NCBI GenBank assembly: GCA_905160935.1 | Contig: CAJHZI010000646.1 | Coordinates: 124,001 to 188,000 of the forward strand | Length of the DNA: 64,000 nt | Direction of reading: 5' to 3' | From: Enchytraeus crypticus | Lineage: Eukaryota; Annelida; Clitellata; Enchytraeida; Enchytraeidae | Shown: one piece after another, positions 11,237 through 22,860 of the stretch | Layout: every line of letters starts with the position of its first letter | Position numbering within the stretch: the stretch's first letter is position 1 | Notes under the pieces: generated by a model | What the model saw: the letters and a program-made list of their open reading frames with translations, nothing else | Told to the model about the DNA's origin: nothing | The model's database searches: none | Position numbers and translations under genes: made by a program

Positions 11237-12520
11237 ACTTCAAACATGGCGGAATGCTTACGTTCCAGTTATAAGAGCTCAACTCTCTTGGCACCAGACT
11301 GGTCACTTTCCTATTTCCATCTCCCAGCCTTCATTCATCTATCTATCCCTCATCTATCCACATGTATTCATTCGTACGTCGCTCGACGCTCGGTTAATTC
11401 TGCGCGTCTTTCCACAGAGTCCTTCCTCCGGGTACCTGTCCGTCCACTGCTCATCCGTCTACCGATCCGTCCACGATTCTATTCATCCATTTTTTACTCG
11501 AAGAATATGTTACGAAAGATACACATTCGTTCCTGATTTTTTTAAATTCTAATAAAAACAATATCGTTGATCGCATATATCAAGCATAACAAAAAAGAGA
11601 AATTATGCAATAGCAAAGAATATTTAATAGATATAGCTACAGAGCAGCAAAAAATAGAATATTTAACTACAGGAAATTAAAAATGATATGATACTATAAA
11701 AGAGTTACGTAACTCTGTGTGCATGCATTATCAGCTTCGTATATTTAATTGTGACTTAATAAAAAAACCAAAAATGGATGCACATTATAGTATCATTTGG
11801 CAAAAATTAATTGGTTAAAAAGCACAATGATTATTATGATAACGGATAAAATGAAAAATTGAAAGGAGATAATTGAAATAATCATTCCGGGAATTATGCT
11901 TAGTAGATAGCATGCAAAAAATCATCAGCATCTCTCATCTAGGCAGGATCTGAGAATAGTTTCAAGTGTAAAAATTAATCTACGGTTTTTTAATTCCATT
12001 GATAAAAACTCCCAGAACTTAGGGCCTCTAATTGTTATACTTTTTCCAGTAAAGCAGTTCGATAAACAGGGACATAAAAATGTTGATATTTCTAAGATTG
12101 TGAGAAGTTTATTACAGGTTGTATGGTCATTAATTAATTACGGATATTAAATCAATCTGGTAGAAATTTATATTTGAATATGAAAACAATACACGAAATT
12201 TAAGAAAGTTATTTTAAATGCCTAACCACTTTCCGCACCATGTGCAACGATTCAACTAGTACAAACATGAAAGAAATATAAGCAATGTGTCGATTAATGA
12301 ATTTATAGATTACAACATAGTAATCGTATAATTGGTATACGTATTACGTATAATTGGTACTTCGAGGTAGAGTAGGCTAAATTTATATTTAAATTAAAAC
12401 AGCGCATTGTATTAAATAAGTGCTAGATGTCATCAGGGACATCCATTACAATAGTATGAACTCGTGCTTAACCTTCAACACAATAGGTTTTATATGCCAT
12501 AGACTAATCACTCAATAAGA
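11237..12520. other. No gene; pyrimidine-rich then AT-rich
   Basis: 11290-11480 is rich in degenerate 'atccgtcca/tctatc' motifs. The rest is AT-rich and unrecognised. Confidence 0.45.
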
Positions 12521-12690
12521 ATTTAACGTCCAGTTCCTCACTTCGCCACTGGCTGCAGCCAGTGGAGAAGTCGGTAAGATACTCGACCGCGGATCAGTTG
12601 ATGCGGGTTCAAATCCTGGGCTCGCCCGTCACTGACATCGCTTTCGAATGAGGAAACTGACGTTAACCTTAGCTTTACCAGCTTTACCAT
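12521..12690 (+). mobile_element. SINE A1 with fold-back 5' junction
   Basis: A well-preserved plus-strand A1 copy (12551-12690: 'gggttcaaatcctgggctcg', 'gacgttaaccttagctttac') is preceded by about 30 bp of an inverted A1 3' end ('tttaacgtccagttcctcac'). The junction 'cttcgccactggctgcagcc' reads straight into the reverse complement of itself, a head-to-head palindrome. Confidence 0.8.
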
Positions 12691-12849
12691 ACGGCACGGT
12701 CAGTGACATTTCAAGCAGACTCCTGATTTGTTGATTTGTGTGAAATTTGTACGTTACTGTTATTTTTAGTTATATGCTAAGCTAACACAATACTGGTTAG
12801 GACTGGATTCAGAATAAAATCCGGAGAACCTGCACAACGTCATGATATT

Positions 12850-13156
12850 AACTATGTGGATAGGGTCGAGTCAGTGTGGATAGGGTCGAGTCAGTGTGGA
12901 TAGGGTCGAGTCAGTGTGGATAGGGTCGAGTCAGTGTGAATAGGGTCGAGTCAGTGTAGATAGGGTCGAGTCAGTGTGGATAGGGTCGAGTCAGAGTGGA
13001 TAGGGTCGAGTCAGTGTGGATAGGCTCGAGTCAGTGTGGATAGGGTCGAGTCAGAGTGGATAGGGTCGAGTCAGTGTGGATAGGGTCGAGTCAATGTGGA
13101 TAGGGTCGAGTCAGTGTGGATAGGGGCGAGTCAGTGTGGATAGGGTCGATTCAATG
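12850..13156 (+). repeat. 20-bp minisatellite, ~15 copies
   Basis: Unit 'gtgtggatagggtcgagtca' with few substitutions, indicating a young array. Confidence 0.97.
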
Positions 13157-14131
13157 TTTGGATTGGATTCTGCATCCGATATGCTATCTGAATACAATTC
13201 CGAGCTAAACACAATAAAATTAATTCCAAGATATAATTATATTATTATATAAGTATTTCAGGTGGAAGTAACTCCCTTTCTTACGTATCCGAGAACAAAG
13301 AGCCTCCAATCTATCTGTATCATCATCTTGTAGGACCGCGTAAAGAACGGTACGTCAAAAGTGAATTAAGGAGCAAAATTTAATAGAGAAAAATAATATA
13401 GAGTAAGTTAAGCTTTGCAACCACATTTCATTATTACCTGACAGACGCAGATAACTGTGAAAATCAATTACAACAGAGAACAGCCTTGAATAATCACAGT
13501 CTTTTAGTCATACAGTCAATGCCATGATGCGATTAGTCTGGAATCGACAGTAACATAAGTGATAGAGAGACATACAATCAGTCAGACATTTAAGCAGACG
13601 ATACTGAAGTGCGCTCTTACATCATACTGCATGCTTAGCTCAGATATAACAAGAAGTACGGAATGATATCAAGCGACATGCGAACAAGAAATCAAGCAAA
13701 GAGAGCCCAACCAGCAAACACACAAACAAGCACACACACACGTACACACGCAGCGATACTCATTACCGTCACAAGCTGAGTTGAGGATAATTACTGAACA
13801 CACCTTTCTGTAAGCGTTCTCTCATTTCACTAGAACCTAAATGTGCAATTATTAAACGAGTTCTTGGCGATTTTGCTGCATTCCGCGCAGCGAAATTGTA
13901 GTAATGCAAAGTCATATCATGTCGGAAATGTAAAGAGGGTTTGAGAGTTGCCGCTCCTCTAGCTGTCCTTTTTATCATCCAAAATCTAGTTATAGTCAAT
14001 TTGCACTAATTATTCAGATGTTTAAAATATATTAAATTGCAATAATGATCTATACGTCTAAAATAAGTATTTGAAATCAGACGCAAAGTAATAATGAGCT
14101 AAAATTTGATAGTGCTAAAGAGTTGCATTAT
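13157..14131. other. No feature seen
   Basis: Unique-looking sequence, with a short CA-rich patch at 13717-13752. Confidence 0.45.
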
Positions 14132-14210
14132 GGAGGGAGAGAGATAGAGAGGAGTGAGAGAGAGAGAGAGAGAGAGGGAGGGAGGGTGGGAGGGAGAGAC
14201 AGAGAGAGAA
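14132..14210 (+). repeat. (GA)n/(GGGA)n purine tract
   Basis: Imperfect GA and GGGA repeats. Confidence 0.9.
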
Positions 14211-15161
14211 TAAATAGAATATGAACAAGTTTAAATGCAACGCGGGAAGGCATTGCAAAATCTAATACTGTGAAATTGCATTTAAAGGAAATAATATCAT
14301 GTTAAACTACATTTATACACAATATATCAGAGGTACCTTTGCGCAAATACACTATTAATGATTAGTTATGAAATACGATGAATTATAATTGAAAGTATTC
14401 TAAATACTCAAAACTGACGTCAATATATTCAAAAAGTTAATTATTTTATACAAAAATAAGCAAATGTAATATTTAATAGGGAATCGTTTACACATAAATA
14501 CAGTGGAAACACACGGAAAACTGTAAAATAATTTAGTAGAGGAGCATAGAGATTTTAAATAAATCATTCCTTTTCTTTTTATTTATCAGTCAATAGTCGA
14601 TTATCAAAATAGTCAATAATCAAAAAGATCAGTTCTTTTCGAGCATTTAACCTTAAATTTACACTCGTTGCTCACTTGCCTTACATTCGTATATTTTTAT
14701 TTAATAAAGTCATTCGCATCGTCCAATAAAGTTTCCAGTTTAGAAAAAACCTTCTGCAAAACCACTCTATTTCTTTACTTCCTCTCCTCTTAACCTTTTG
14801 CCTTCTTCTATTTTATCATTCTCTAATACATTGCTCCAATCTACTTCCGTCTCTCGCTTTGTTTACTTTCCTCCATAAGTTCACCCCTCTTCGGTCCTGG
14901 TCCATTAGTGTCCTCTAGATTTTTCTTTGCAAAGATTCATACCTATCGATGCTATCACGATGAATTAAATTTCGGTTTTTATTTTTCTGCTTTTTTTCTG
15001 GTTTTCCTTTATTTCTATTCTACTAAGTAAATTTATTATCCTGGATAACTTGACAATAGTTTCGCTATTAACAAATAAAAGTAATCAACAATAGAGAGCT
15101 GAGTAATAGACACATTTCTTTAAAAATATAGATAGTTTAAGAATTTATTTACATATAGGCT
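14211..15161. other. No feature seen
   Basis: AT-rich, then pyrimidine-rich (14750-15010). No gene is recognised. Confidence 0.45.
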
Positions 15162-15300
15162 GAGCTGGTAGCTTCTTGGCAAGTAATTCGACAGCCGATC
15201 AGTAGGCGTAGGGTTCAAATCCAGTGCCCTCCCCGTCACTGACATGCAAATCAAGCAGAAAAATGACGTTAAACTTGGCCTTAGCTTTATAGGACCATAC
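15162..15300 (+). mobile_element. SINE A2 copy
   Basis: Subfamily A2: 'gagctggtagcttcttggca' head, 'agggttcaaatccagtgccc' B-box region, 'ccgtcactgacatgcaaatc', then the shared 3' end 'gacgttaaacttggccttag'. It differs from A1 by the head and by 'ccagtgc' in place of 'cctgggc'. Confidence 0.75.
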
Positions 15301-16311
15301 ATGTAGTTGTATAAATAAAAATGGTGTGCTCTGCATACACCAGTGTAAAGGTGCCTTTACTGGAATAAGAGTGTAAGCAAGAACTGTACATAGGAGTCTT
15401 TACTGGCGTAAAATATTAACGTTAACCCAATAGCGTAAATGCATAAGTGCCTTTATAAGTGTCTGTATTATAAAATATCAAATCAATTTTAATGGTTTAA
15501 ATGCAAATTATGCGTCGTGCTGAACGATTTAGTAGACAATAATTACCATTAGTATTTCATGTTCAATTACAGTTAAATTATTATATAATAAATCTTACAT
15601 TGAGAGTGAGTCTTAGACACTTCATAAACATAAGCTGTCTAGAATCAGAGAATAAAGAATTCGGTAAAATATCTGCTCGCTGCGTCCTCGATCGATTCGT
15701 CCGATATTGCAAGTCCGAAAGAAAAAAGCAAATATTATATTGGAGCTAAATCATCAGCTGCTGAATCGACAAACTGCGGAGACATATTTACTTTCCGTCC
15801 AATCGTTCCAGAGTTCGTTCAAAGGAACAGACAAGGTCAGCGGATCATTCGGGAGAGCCTCCAGCTAATTCCAGACAAAACGTATGCAGCAATCTAGGCG
15901 GCCGCAGCGTTTATGCTAGCAGAATCTATAAGGATTAAAGAAATAGATCGATTAGCATAGATTTGTAGAAAAGCTTTAGCGGTTGAATGACGGATTTGCC
16001 GGCACAGTGTGAGCACAAGGAACTAATAAACAGAGAGGCGCTGGTTCAAACCTAGACAGCATCTAAATATAAACTACTCAGATTATTTGAAGAATCTGCG
16101 CAGGGAACTAGGTTGAACTCCAGTTGCGTGATGGATGGTTGAACTATGATTTTCACTCACGCCTGAATTGTTCCGCCCTGAAATTCTAAAACTTTTGCGT
16201 GCTACTTCAATTGAGATATAGCTTTGGAGGCTGAAATTTTGGAACATTGTCTTTACAGTGAATATGAACAGCTCCATATCCAGATAAGATTTACTTATGT
16301 AAAGCTGTAAA
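15301..16311. other. Unrecognised
   Basis: 15310-15470 shows weak internal similarity around 'gtgcctttact'. 15660-15920 is richer in GC but without a recognisable frame. An isolated B-box-like 'gctggttcaaacctagac' lies at 16042-16059. Confidence 0.4.
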
Positions 16312-16372
16312 ATCGATGTTAACTTCAGTTTCATCTTTCAAAAGCAAATATCAGTGGCGGTGTCGCGATAAT
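16312..16372. mobile_element. Fold-back SINE A1 fragment
   Basis: Inverted A1 3' end ('gatgttaacttcagtttcat') is joined after about 15 bp to a forward A1 head ('cagtggcggtgtcgcgataa'). The internal body of both is missing. Same architecture as 12521-12560 and 46571-46755. Confidence 0.55.
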
Positions 16373-16540
16373 ATCTCTTCCATGCTATTTTCTATCTGGT
16401 GTCCATTAGTAGCTACCTGGTCCTTTCATTTAATTCACTATCTTTGAAACTATTTTTTCGAAGGATGGATGTTTGAAATCCTGATGATGATTCTAGAAAT
16501 GGATTTGCAACATTTTGGCTCTTTCTTAGTTTTTCGGGTT

Positions 16541-17037
16541 GGTTCCATAGCGCTCGATGTACCATAAATATATTATAAATAGCGGTTCCATAGCGCTCGA
16601 TGTACCATAAATATATTATAAATAGCGGTTCCATAGCGCTCGATGTACCATAAATATATTATAAATAGCGGTTCCATAGCGCTCGATGTACCATAAATAT
16701 ATTATAAATAGCGGTTCCATAGAGCTCGATGTACCATAAATATATTATAAATAGCGGTTCCATAGCGCTCGATGTACCATAAATATATTATAAATAGCGG
16801 TTCCATAGCGCTCGATGTACCATAAATATATTATAAATAGCGGTTCCATAGCGCTCGATGTACCATAAATATATTATAAATAGCGGTTCCATAGCGCTCG
16901 ATGTACCATAAATATATTATAAATAGCGGTTCCATAGCGCTCGATGTACCATAAATATATTATAAACAGAGGTTCCATAGCGCTCGATGTACCATAAATA
17001 TATTATAAACAGAGGTTCCATAGCGCTCGATGTTATC
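16541..17037 (+). repeat. 43-bp minisatellite, ~11.5 copies
   Basis: Each unit has 'ggttccatagcgctcgatgt', 'accataaatatattataaat' and 'agc'. The last two units carry 'aacaga' in place of 'aatagc'. Every unit except those variants contains a TATAAATAG TATA-box match. Confidence 0.97.
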
Positions 17038-17500
17038 ATTGATGACAGTAGTAAGATGAATTTTGTTGTTGTTGATAATTAAATTTTTGTTTGCAAAAAG
17101 CGATATTCTTGTGGATTTGCTTGATTAAAGTTGCTAAGTTACAACAACTAATCAGTTTTCATGTAAAATATACGGCTGCAGTCAACTAATGAGCAGTTCA
17201 TTCACTGTGTATATTAGAACTACGTAAAAGGTTTCAGGTGCTAATTCTAACAGAGGAGGGACACTTTGAACATCAAGACATATAATCGAGAGAGCAGAGA
17301 TAAATATCTCTGCCAGAATCAGTAATCACCCCAAAAAGAAGACATTATCTGCTCAATAAGCTTTGTTTTAACGATGTGTTCATTTTTCGTAGAACCGCTG
17401 TAATTATATGACTTTTCCATTGATTCTGCCGATTACATTAATCTTCCTCGTAGATTTAAAAGTTTAGTGAAATACTTTGAGTTTTGACTAAGATATTTAG
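17038..17500. other. No feature seen
   Basis: Unique-looking sequence. Confidence 0.45.
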
Positions 17501-17885
17501 ATTTCGCTAGGGAGTGTATTTTGCTCCCTAATCGCGTCATCTTCACTCTTTAAAGGCTTCCTAATAAACATCTTTTGCGTTTCGAAGTCTTAATTATTCC
17601 TAAGGAGTGATATTCGTATTGAAGAAGCCTTATCCCACTCGACACTTAGTACCCACTCATTTGCTTCTTCATGTTTCTTCTTAACAATTAAGGCCAAGGC
17701 CGAGTTTAACGTCAGTTTCCAGCTCGAATAGCATGTCGGTGACGGAGAAGCACTGAATCTGAACCCATTATCTACTGATCCGCTGTCGAAAATCTTGCCA
17801 ACAAGCCACCGGCTCAGCCCGATGTAGCTTTTGTCAGGAGACATTTCAAGAGTGAAGATGACACGATGATATCCCTAGCGAAAAA
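17501..17885. repeat. Inverted-repeat unit around a SINE A2
   Basis: Left arm 17501-17570 ('atttcgctaggga', 'gtcatcttcactctt', 'aaaggcttcctaataaa') matches the reverse complement of the right arm 17828-17885 over about 60 bp with gaps and substitutions. The left arm has a small insertion ('gtgtattttgctccc'). The enclosed segment holds a minus-strand SINE A2. This could be a non-autonomous DNA transposon or a fold-back duplication. Confidence 0.6.
17689..17820 (-). mobile_element. SINE A2 copy
   Basis: Minus strand: 'ggctgagccggtggcttgtt' head, B-box region 'atgggttcagattcagtgct', 'ccgtcaccgacatg', then 'aaactgacgttaaactcggc'. Confidence 0.75.
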
Positions 17886-18807
17886 TCGATATTTGTAGTC
17901 AACTGGAAGGTTTATATTTGATGTAAATAAAGGAGTCTAATAAAATTATAAGAATATTCAGTAACACGAAAACTCAGTCATGCGTATGCTCCATACACCT
18001 GTATGATTAAAAGTATCATTAAAAGAAGGCTAGAAAAGACATTCGCTCCAGTTCTACACAGACTGTCAAATACTCGCAAAACGAAAAGAGGTGCCCAGGT
18101 GCATAGATCCTGCAGAGCCGCTAGGCCTATCTGTATTGATGATGGGCTTGAATAACGGACCGTCCGTCGACTTAGCAGTGATGAAGAAAAGCGGGTGGAA
18201 AATGCGGATGGAGTAAAACGATAAATGGCGAGAAAGAATGAAAGAGTTCATGATTAGAAATTAAGCAAAGGGAGAGATGGAAGTGGGTCGAAACTTTTAA
18301 AATTTCAACAGTGTTAAACAACATGTCCCACACAATATTTAGATAGGTCATTTAGCATTAATATTCTATATTTCATTTATTTCTCATTTTGTTATTCATA
18401 TTGTATGTATATTTATTAACGATGCCTTTTTCAAAAACATTTCTGTGAGATTATATTTCACCCCGACACCTCTATTGTATTTTGCGTTCATTTCCGCTCA
18501 GTGTAAAAACGAGCAAGTCTAACCCCGGGTTTCCAATGAGAATATCAAGTAGTAGGAAAGATAGCGGGGTAGGGTGTCACTGGGGCTTTGAAAATCGATA
18601 GCCCGGAAAGAAAAGAGGAGGGAGATCATTAAGAATGCAGGGGTGTTAAATATACGAAGATATAGAGAGAGAGAGAGATAAATCGGTATTGATCCTGTCG
18701 ACCCCGCGACAGTTTTAAGAAATGGCAAGTGGTCGGGACACACCATGCTAGCGTGCATAAATGCGTAATAAATATGACTAGACGTCGGTTTAAAATCCAA
18801 GTGAAAT
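17886..18807. other. No gene seen
   Basis: A short GA run lies at 18664-18680. Nothing else is recognised. Confidence 0.45.
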
Positions 18808-18930
18808 CTGGTAAAGCTAATGTTGACTTCAGTTTCCTCACTCGAAAGCGATGCTGTCAGTGACGGCGAGCCCAGGATTTGAACCCCTCACAAACTGATC
18901 CTCGGTTGGGTATCTTACCGACATCGCCAA
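18808..18930 (-). mobile_element. SINE A1 copy
   Basis: On the plus strand the element reads backwards: 'ggtaaagctaatgttgactt', 'tcgaaagcgatg', 'gagcccaggatttgaacccc', 'tatcttaccgacatcgcca'. Confidence 0.8.
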
Positions 18931-20758
18931 TAAGATAGCTAGTCTACATGTTAGGCTATCCATCCGTAATAACAACCAATTAGTCAGATAAAATTACATT
19001 ATCGTTAAGACAACAAAAGTATCTATGAAATTACATAATCACAAATAGCTGTAAATCTTTATCTAATAGCCTAGCAAAATGTATACGTTAAGTATAATAG
19101 CTTTAATTGACTAATTTAAATTCGATTCACTAATGTTTAAATCATTCATAATTACATACAGACGAAAATACAGCAAAACTTGGTATTTACTTAATTTGCC
19201 TGATTGGCTGAACGCTTGTTCAACCAATCAATCATGAATCAATATAATTATATAATTAATTATCAATCAATCTATAAGTAAGTAATGAATTAATCAAACA
19301 ACCAATCAGTCAACTATTCAGTAAATGGATTAATCAATCAAGAAATAGAGTCGATTTCCTAGTCCGGAAAGTGTATCACGAACTAGGCTACTCAACCGCA
19401 TAAAAGTGAGTTGTGGTTATTCTGTTGGATTGAGCGAAACGGCGAGGGGAGAAGATTGATGAAGAGCTGAGGATAAGGTTAAGAGATATGAGCAGGCTAC
19501 ATGTCCAGGCTGACACAACAGAAACTAAATAGACAGCAAATCAATTTACGAAGAGAGAATAAGAAACGATGAAGCTCTCCACGCAAATAGTTTTTATTTT
19601 CTTAAACGAAAAATTCTGCCGTATCGTATGCACGCCGAGCATGTTCACGAGACCGTATAAATCTCTCTGTACGCTTCGTTACGAGTGAAATATGATATAC
19701 AGGTGTAAACAAATATTTACATTATTCATCTGGTTAATTAAGTTCTCACTTCTTTTGCCCTTTATAAGCTAGCTACGTTAATGACGAATGATATACAACC
19801 AAGGCATAGATTTTTGCTCATAGTCAATTACTAATCTACAATTATCTATAGTAACTTATTTAGTCTGACGGCACTATTGAGAACTTACAGTAGATCGAAT
19901 TTGAACTATGTGGCTCTTTGAAATTCAATTTCAAACGTTCGCTTCGCTTTGAGGAATTATCAGTTGATCTAATTTTAAGTGCCTATGATTCAGTAAGGAT
20001 ATTAAGAAAAATAACAGTATTAATAAAATGTGATTTTTTAAACTACTAATAGACTAATAAATTCTGCATATTAATTAATTTTTGAGGTTTACAACATGAC
20101 TTACAGAAGTGGCACAAACTTAAATGACGAAACTAAAGGCAAGTAGGCCTTTGAAATTGAATTTAAATCAGCGTTTTCTTCCAAGAAAATCTTTTCTCAA
20201 ATAAACATCAGTCAATGCAGCATCATACTAACGAAGTAGCACTTGCGAAGGAATTCGCTAATTTACTTGACACATGACGGACAATAAACTAAGAACTTCG
20301 AATTTAAAGGATTCAATCTTAGAACAGTCTCAAAGAAAGAAAATATAGCAGATGTCGCGGCAATTCTTAATTGAAAAATATTAGCCAAATAAAATATAAC
20401 GTAAAAGGAGCAACAGATAAAATTTTAAGGATTGTAAAAGTACACATCTAGTTCAAGGCATATATGGCATACTAGCGAATGAGAGATCCAAAGGATAAAT
20501 GTCTTACTCATCGTCAGTTAATCACTAAGACAACCAGTATATGACATTAGTCAAAATAAATCATATCGGATTTCAGTGTCCTTATCTGGATAAATGAAGA
20601 ATAGACAAACCAGAACACAACACGAGTCGTAGAGGTGACTATGCAAACTCTAAAAATGAAATAGCAAACGGCATACAAACTTTATTTTTTGAGTGTGAAA
20701 GCAGACTGACTTTAAACGCGTACCTTACTCTGGCCACTTGGTAAAACATTAGAGAAAG
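18931..20758. other. No gene; degenerate AATC repeats
   Basis: 19195-19345 is rich in 'aatcaatca'-type tetranucleotide repeats. The remainder is AT-rich and unrecognised. Confidence 0.45.
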
Positions 20759-20818
20759 TGAGAAAGAGAGAGGGGGAGAGCGAGAGAGAGAGAGAGAGAG
20801 AGAGTGAGAGAGAGAGAT
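20759..20818 (+). repeat. (GA)n microsatellite
   Basis: Imperfect GA repeats. Confidence 0.9.
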
Positions 20819-20834
20819 CTAATCACATTCACAA

Positions 20835-20837
<3 letters not shown>

Positions 20838-20882
<45 letters not shown>

Positions 20883-20944
20883 CGAAATTGAATCGTTTGG
20901 TATCAAACCCCAGGTTCTTTACACCGGGTAAATTAAAAAAATAA

Positions 20945-20998
<54 letters not shown>
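20838..20998 (+). repeat. Two (AAT)n arrays
   Basis: Pure AAT runs at 20838-20881 and 20946-20998 are separated by about 60 bp of non-repeat sequence. The second directly abuts a LINE fragment. Confidence 0.95.
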
Positions 20999-20999
<1 letters not shown>

Positions 21000-21217
21000 T
21001 CACGGTCATTGACACCATGGCAAACTCCTATCTGAATACAACTTTAGTAACTGCCGGTGGAGCTGATGAACTTGCCGCATCTAAGAAATCGGATAAGTAC
21101 CGCGATCTGTCCATAGGGTACGAAGTTGTTCCGTCGGCCATTGAAATCAAGGGCCCCATGAATCCCGATGGAGTTGACTTCATTAATGGCATGGGAAGAG
21201 TAATTGCAGAGCGAACG
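21000..21217 (+). mobile_element. LINE RT-frame extreme C-terminus
   Basis: The plus frame reads 'VTVIDTMANSYLNTTLVTAG', then 'ASKKSDKYRDLS', 'VVPSAIEIKGPMNPDG', 'FINGMGRVIAERT' before a stop at 21218. This order (D-T-x-A-x-S-Y, A-G-x-A, K-x-x-K-Y, V-P-x-A-I-E-x-x-G-P, G-R) is common at the C-terminus of many animal non-LTR retrotransposon proteins. The upstream protein is cut off exactly at the (AAT)n array and the usual 'DPRE..FLFQR' segment is missing. Confidence 0.7.
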
Positions 21218-21341
21218 TAGTTTTCAAATTCCAGTAGATTAAAGTCTGAGTAATAAATTGAAAATTACCAATATTTTAATAATTGTGTAATATTAATTTT
21301 CTTTTTTAAATGATGACTTCAAAAAATCCGTGTTGTACAGT

Positions 21342-21640
21342 TCACAAACTTTTACTCAGAAATGTCTGCACTAAATCATGCGTATCTGGAATAAGCTCTG
21401 CAGCAGTTCTAATCAGCCGACGATATACATCTACAGAAAAAAGGTGGCGACGCAGTGAAGCTGCGGAATATTGCTCGCGGAGATTTATAAGGACCTCCTC
21501 ATCTACGGCCGGCAAGGATATGCCGGCAAGAGTCGTGCTAGGCATTAACAAAATCTCAACGCTCAGCGCCAGGTTTGATTGGCCGGCGGCCGAGTAAAGT
21601 GATACATTATGCGAATGTTGAAGAAAGAAACCGCTCCTAA
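21342..21640 (-). other. Unrecognised open frame, GC-richer
   Basis: The minus strand has a 120-codon open frame (21342-21704). Its N-terminal part is SINE A2 sequence, but the rest ('GQSNLALSVEILLMPSTTLA', 'VDEEVLINLREQYSAASLRR', 'VYRRLIRTAAELIPDTHDLV') has balanced protein-like composition, unlike the simple-repeat frames nearby. I do not recognise a family. It may be a decayed transposon exon or a host exon. Confidence 0.3.
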
Positions 21641-21644
21641 AGGT

Positions 21645-21775
21645 AAAGGCTATAAGCCAAACGACATTTTTCTGTCTCGAAAGCGGCAAGTCAGTGACGG
21701 ACACGGCAATTGATATGAACTCTACATCTAATGATCCGTTCTCAGAGAACTTATCAACATGCTACCGTCTTAGTT
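21645..21775 (-). mobile_element. SINE A2 copy, divergent
   Basis: Minus strand: 'gacggtagcatgttgataag', 'acggatcattag', 'gagttcatatcaattgccgt', 'ccgtcactgacttgccgctt'. Confidence 0.65.
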
Positions 21776-21844
21776 CAATAGATGTTCCAATCTACAGTGG
21801 ATTGCCAGTTAGATGCAACGAAAAGAAACTATCAAACAATCAGT

Positions 21845-22015
21845 TATTTAAATAATAAATTAACTAATGAATCAATCGGACGATCGATCAATCAATCAAA
21901 CAACCAATCAATCAATAAATTAATCAGTCAATCAATGAAACAATAAATATATAAGTCGAATAATTAAATAAATAATCAAACAATTACAAAATCAATAAAA
22001 TATATCCATCAATCA
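21845..22015 (+). repeat. Degenerate AATC/AAATA tract
   Basis: Loose tandem 'aatcaatcaatc' and 'aaataaataatc' repeats. Similar short tracts occur at 19195-19345, 25730-25795 and 29115-29165. Confidence 0.75.
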
Positions 22016-22125
22016 AAGCGGTTGGCTTTTTGGCAAGTTGGACGGCAGCGGAACAATAGGTTCAGGGTTCAAAACCAGTACTCTCCCTGTCACTGACATG
22101 TCATCGACCAAACAAGCTCGAGATA
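22016..22125 (+). mobile_element. SINE A2 copy, 3'-truncated
   Basis: 'gcggttggctttttggcaag', 'cagggttcaaaaccagtact', 'ccctgtcactgacatgtcat'; it then departs from the family. Confidence 0.7.
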
Positions 22126-22740
22126 TTTTAGAAACAATTTATTAACGGAAAAGAAAAAATAGCTAGCAGAGGTCTTTTCGGTAGTAATTAGTACAGCTTT
22201 ATGCTTAAATTCTTGGCGGTCTTTTGCTTTAAGTTATTTTTATATTTCTATTAATTATCAGTTATAGCTATAAGTTCAAGTTTTAGGTTATATGTTAAAG
22301 TTCTACGTTTTTATAAGTTGCAAGTTATAGGTATAAGCTAGCGTTGGTACAAGTTGTTGATAAGACTTTATAAGTTACAGCCTTTGTAGGTTAAAGTGTT
22401 ACATTATAGTTTATTAGTTATTTATAAGTACTTGAAAGTTGCTTCTAAATATGTTGACCAACAGAAAGCATGTCCAGTTTTCAGTTAAATTTATCTTCTA
22501 TTTCAAGGGTAAAATACAGACTTCTGGGTTAATGTAAGACTTACGGTAGTTACGAAACAGATTATCGGCGAGTTAGCCCTCAACAGTGGTTTAAACCACG
22601 ATGTAGAAACAATTTGGTCTTACGTAAGCTTAATTTGCGGTTTAAACGAAGGTGTAGCAGCTCCTCTCTTTTCGAAGTATTGAATAAATAAAACTTGCGA
22701 CGGATTCCGTCAAAGTGTTAAACGTGTTTAAGTCAAGTAT
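22126..22740. other. No gene; loose 'ataagtt' repetition
   Basis: 22255-22400 is dominated by irregular 'ataagttataggt'-like words. The rest is unrecognised. Confidence 0.45.
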
Positions 22741-22860
22741 TCCGGTGCAGCAGTCAGTGCATCAGTCAGTGTAGCAGTCAGTGCATCAGTCAGTGTAGCA
22801 GTCAGTGCAGCAGTCAGTGTAGCAGTCAGTGCAGCAGTCAATGCAGCAGTAACAGCAGCG
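22741..22860 (+). repeat. 12/24-bp minisatellite
   Basis: Tandem 'gcagcagtcagt' units, often alternating with 'gcatcagtcagt' or 'gtagcagtcagt'. Confidence 0.92.

Noticed and set aside
10910-11536. 208-codon plus-strand frame and its neighbours (Cys-Thr-Asn-rich repeats)
   Set aside because: Translation of the 30-bp minisatellite; the part beyond the array is not protein-like.
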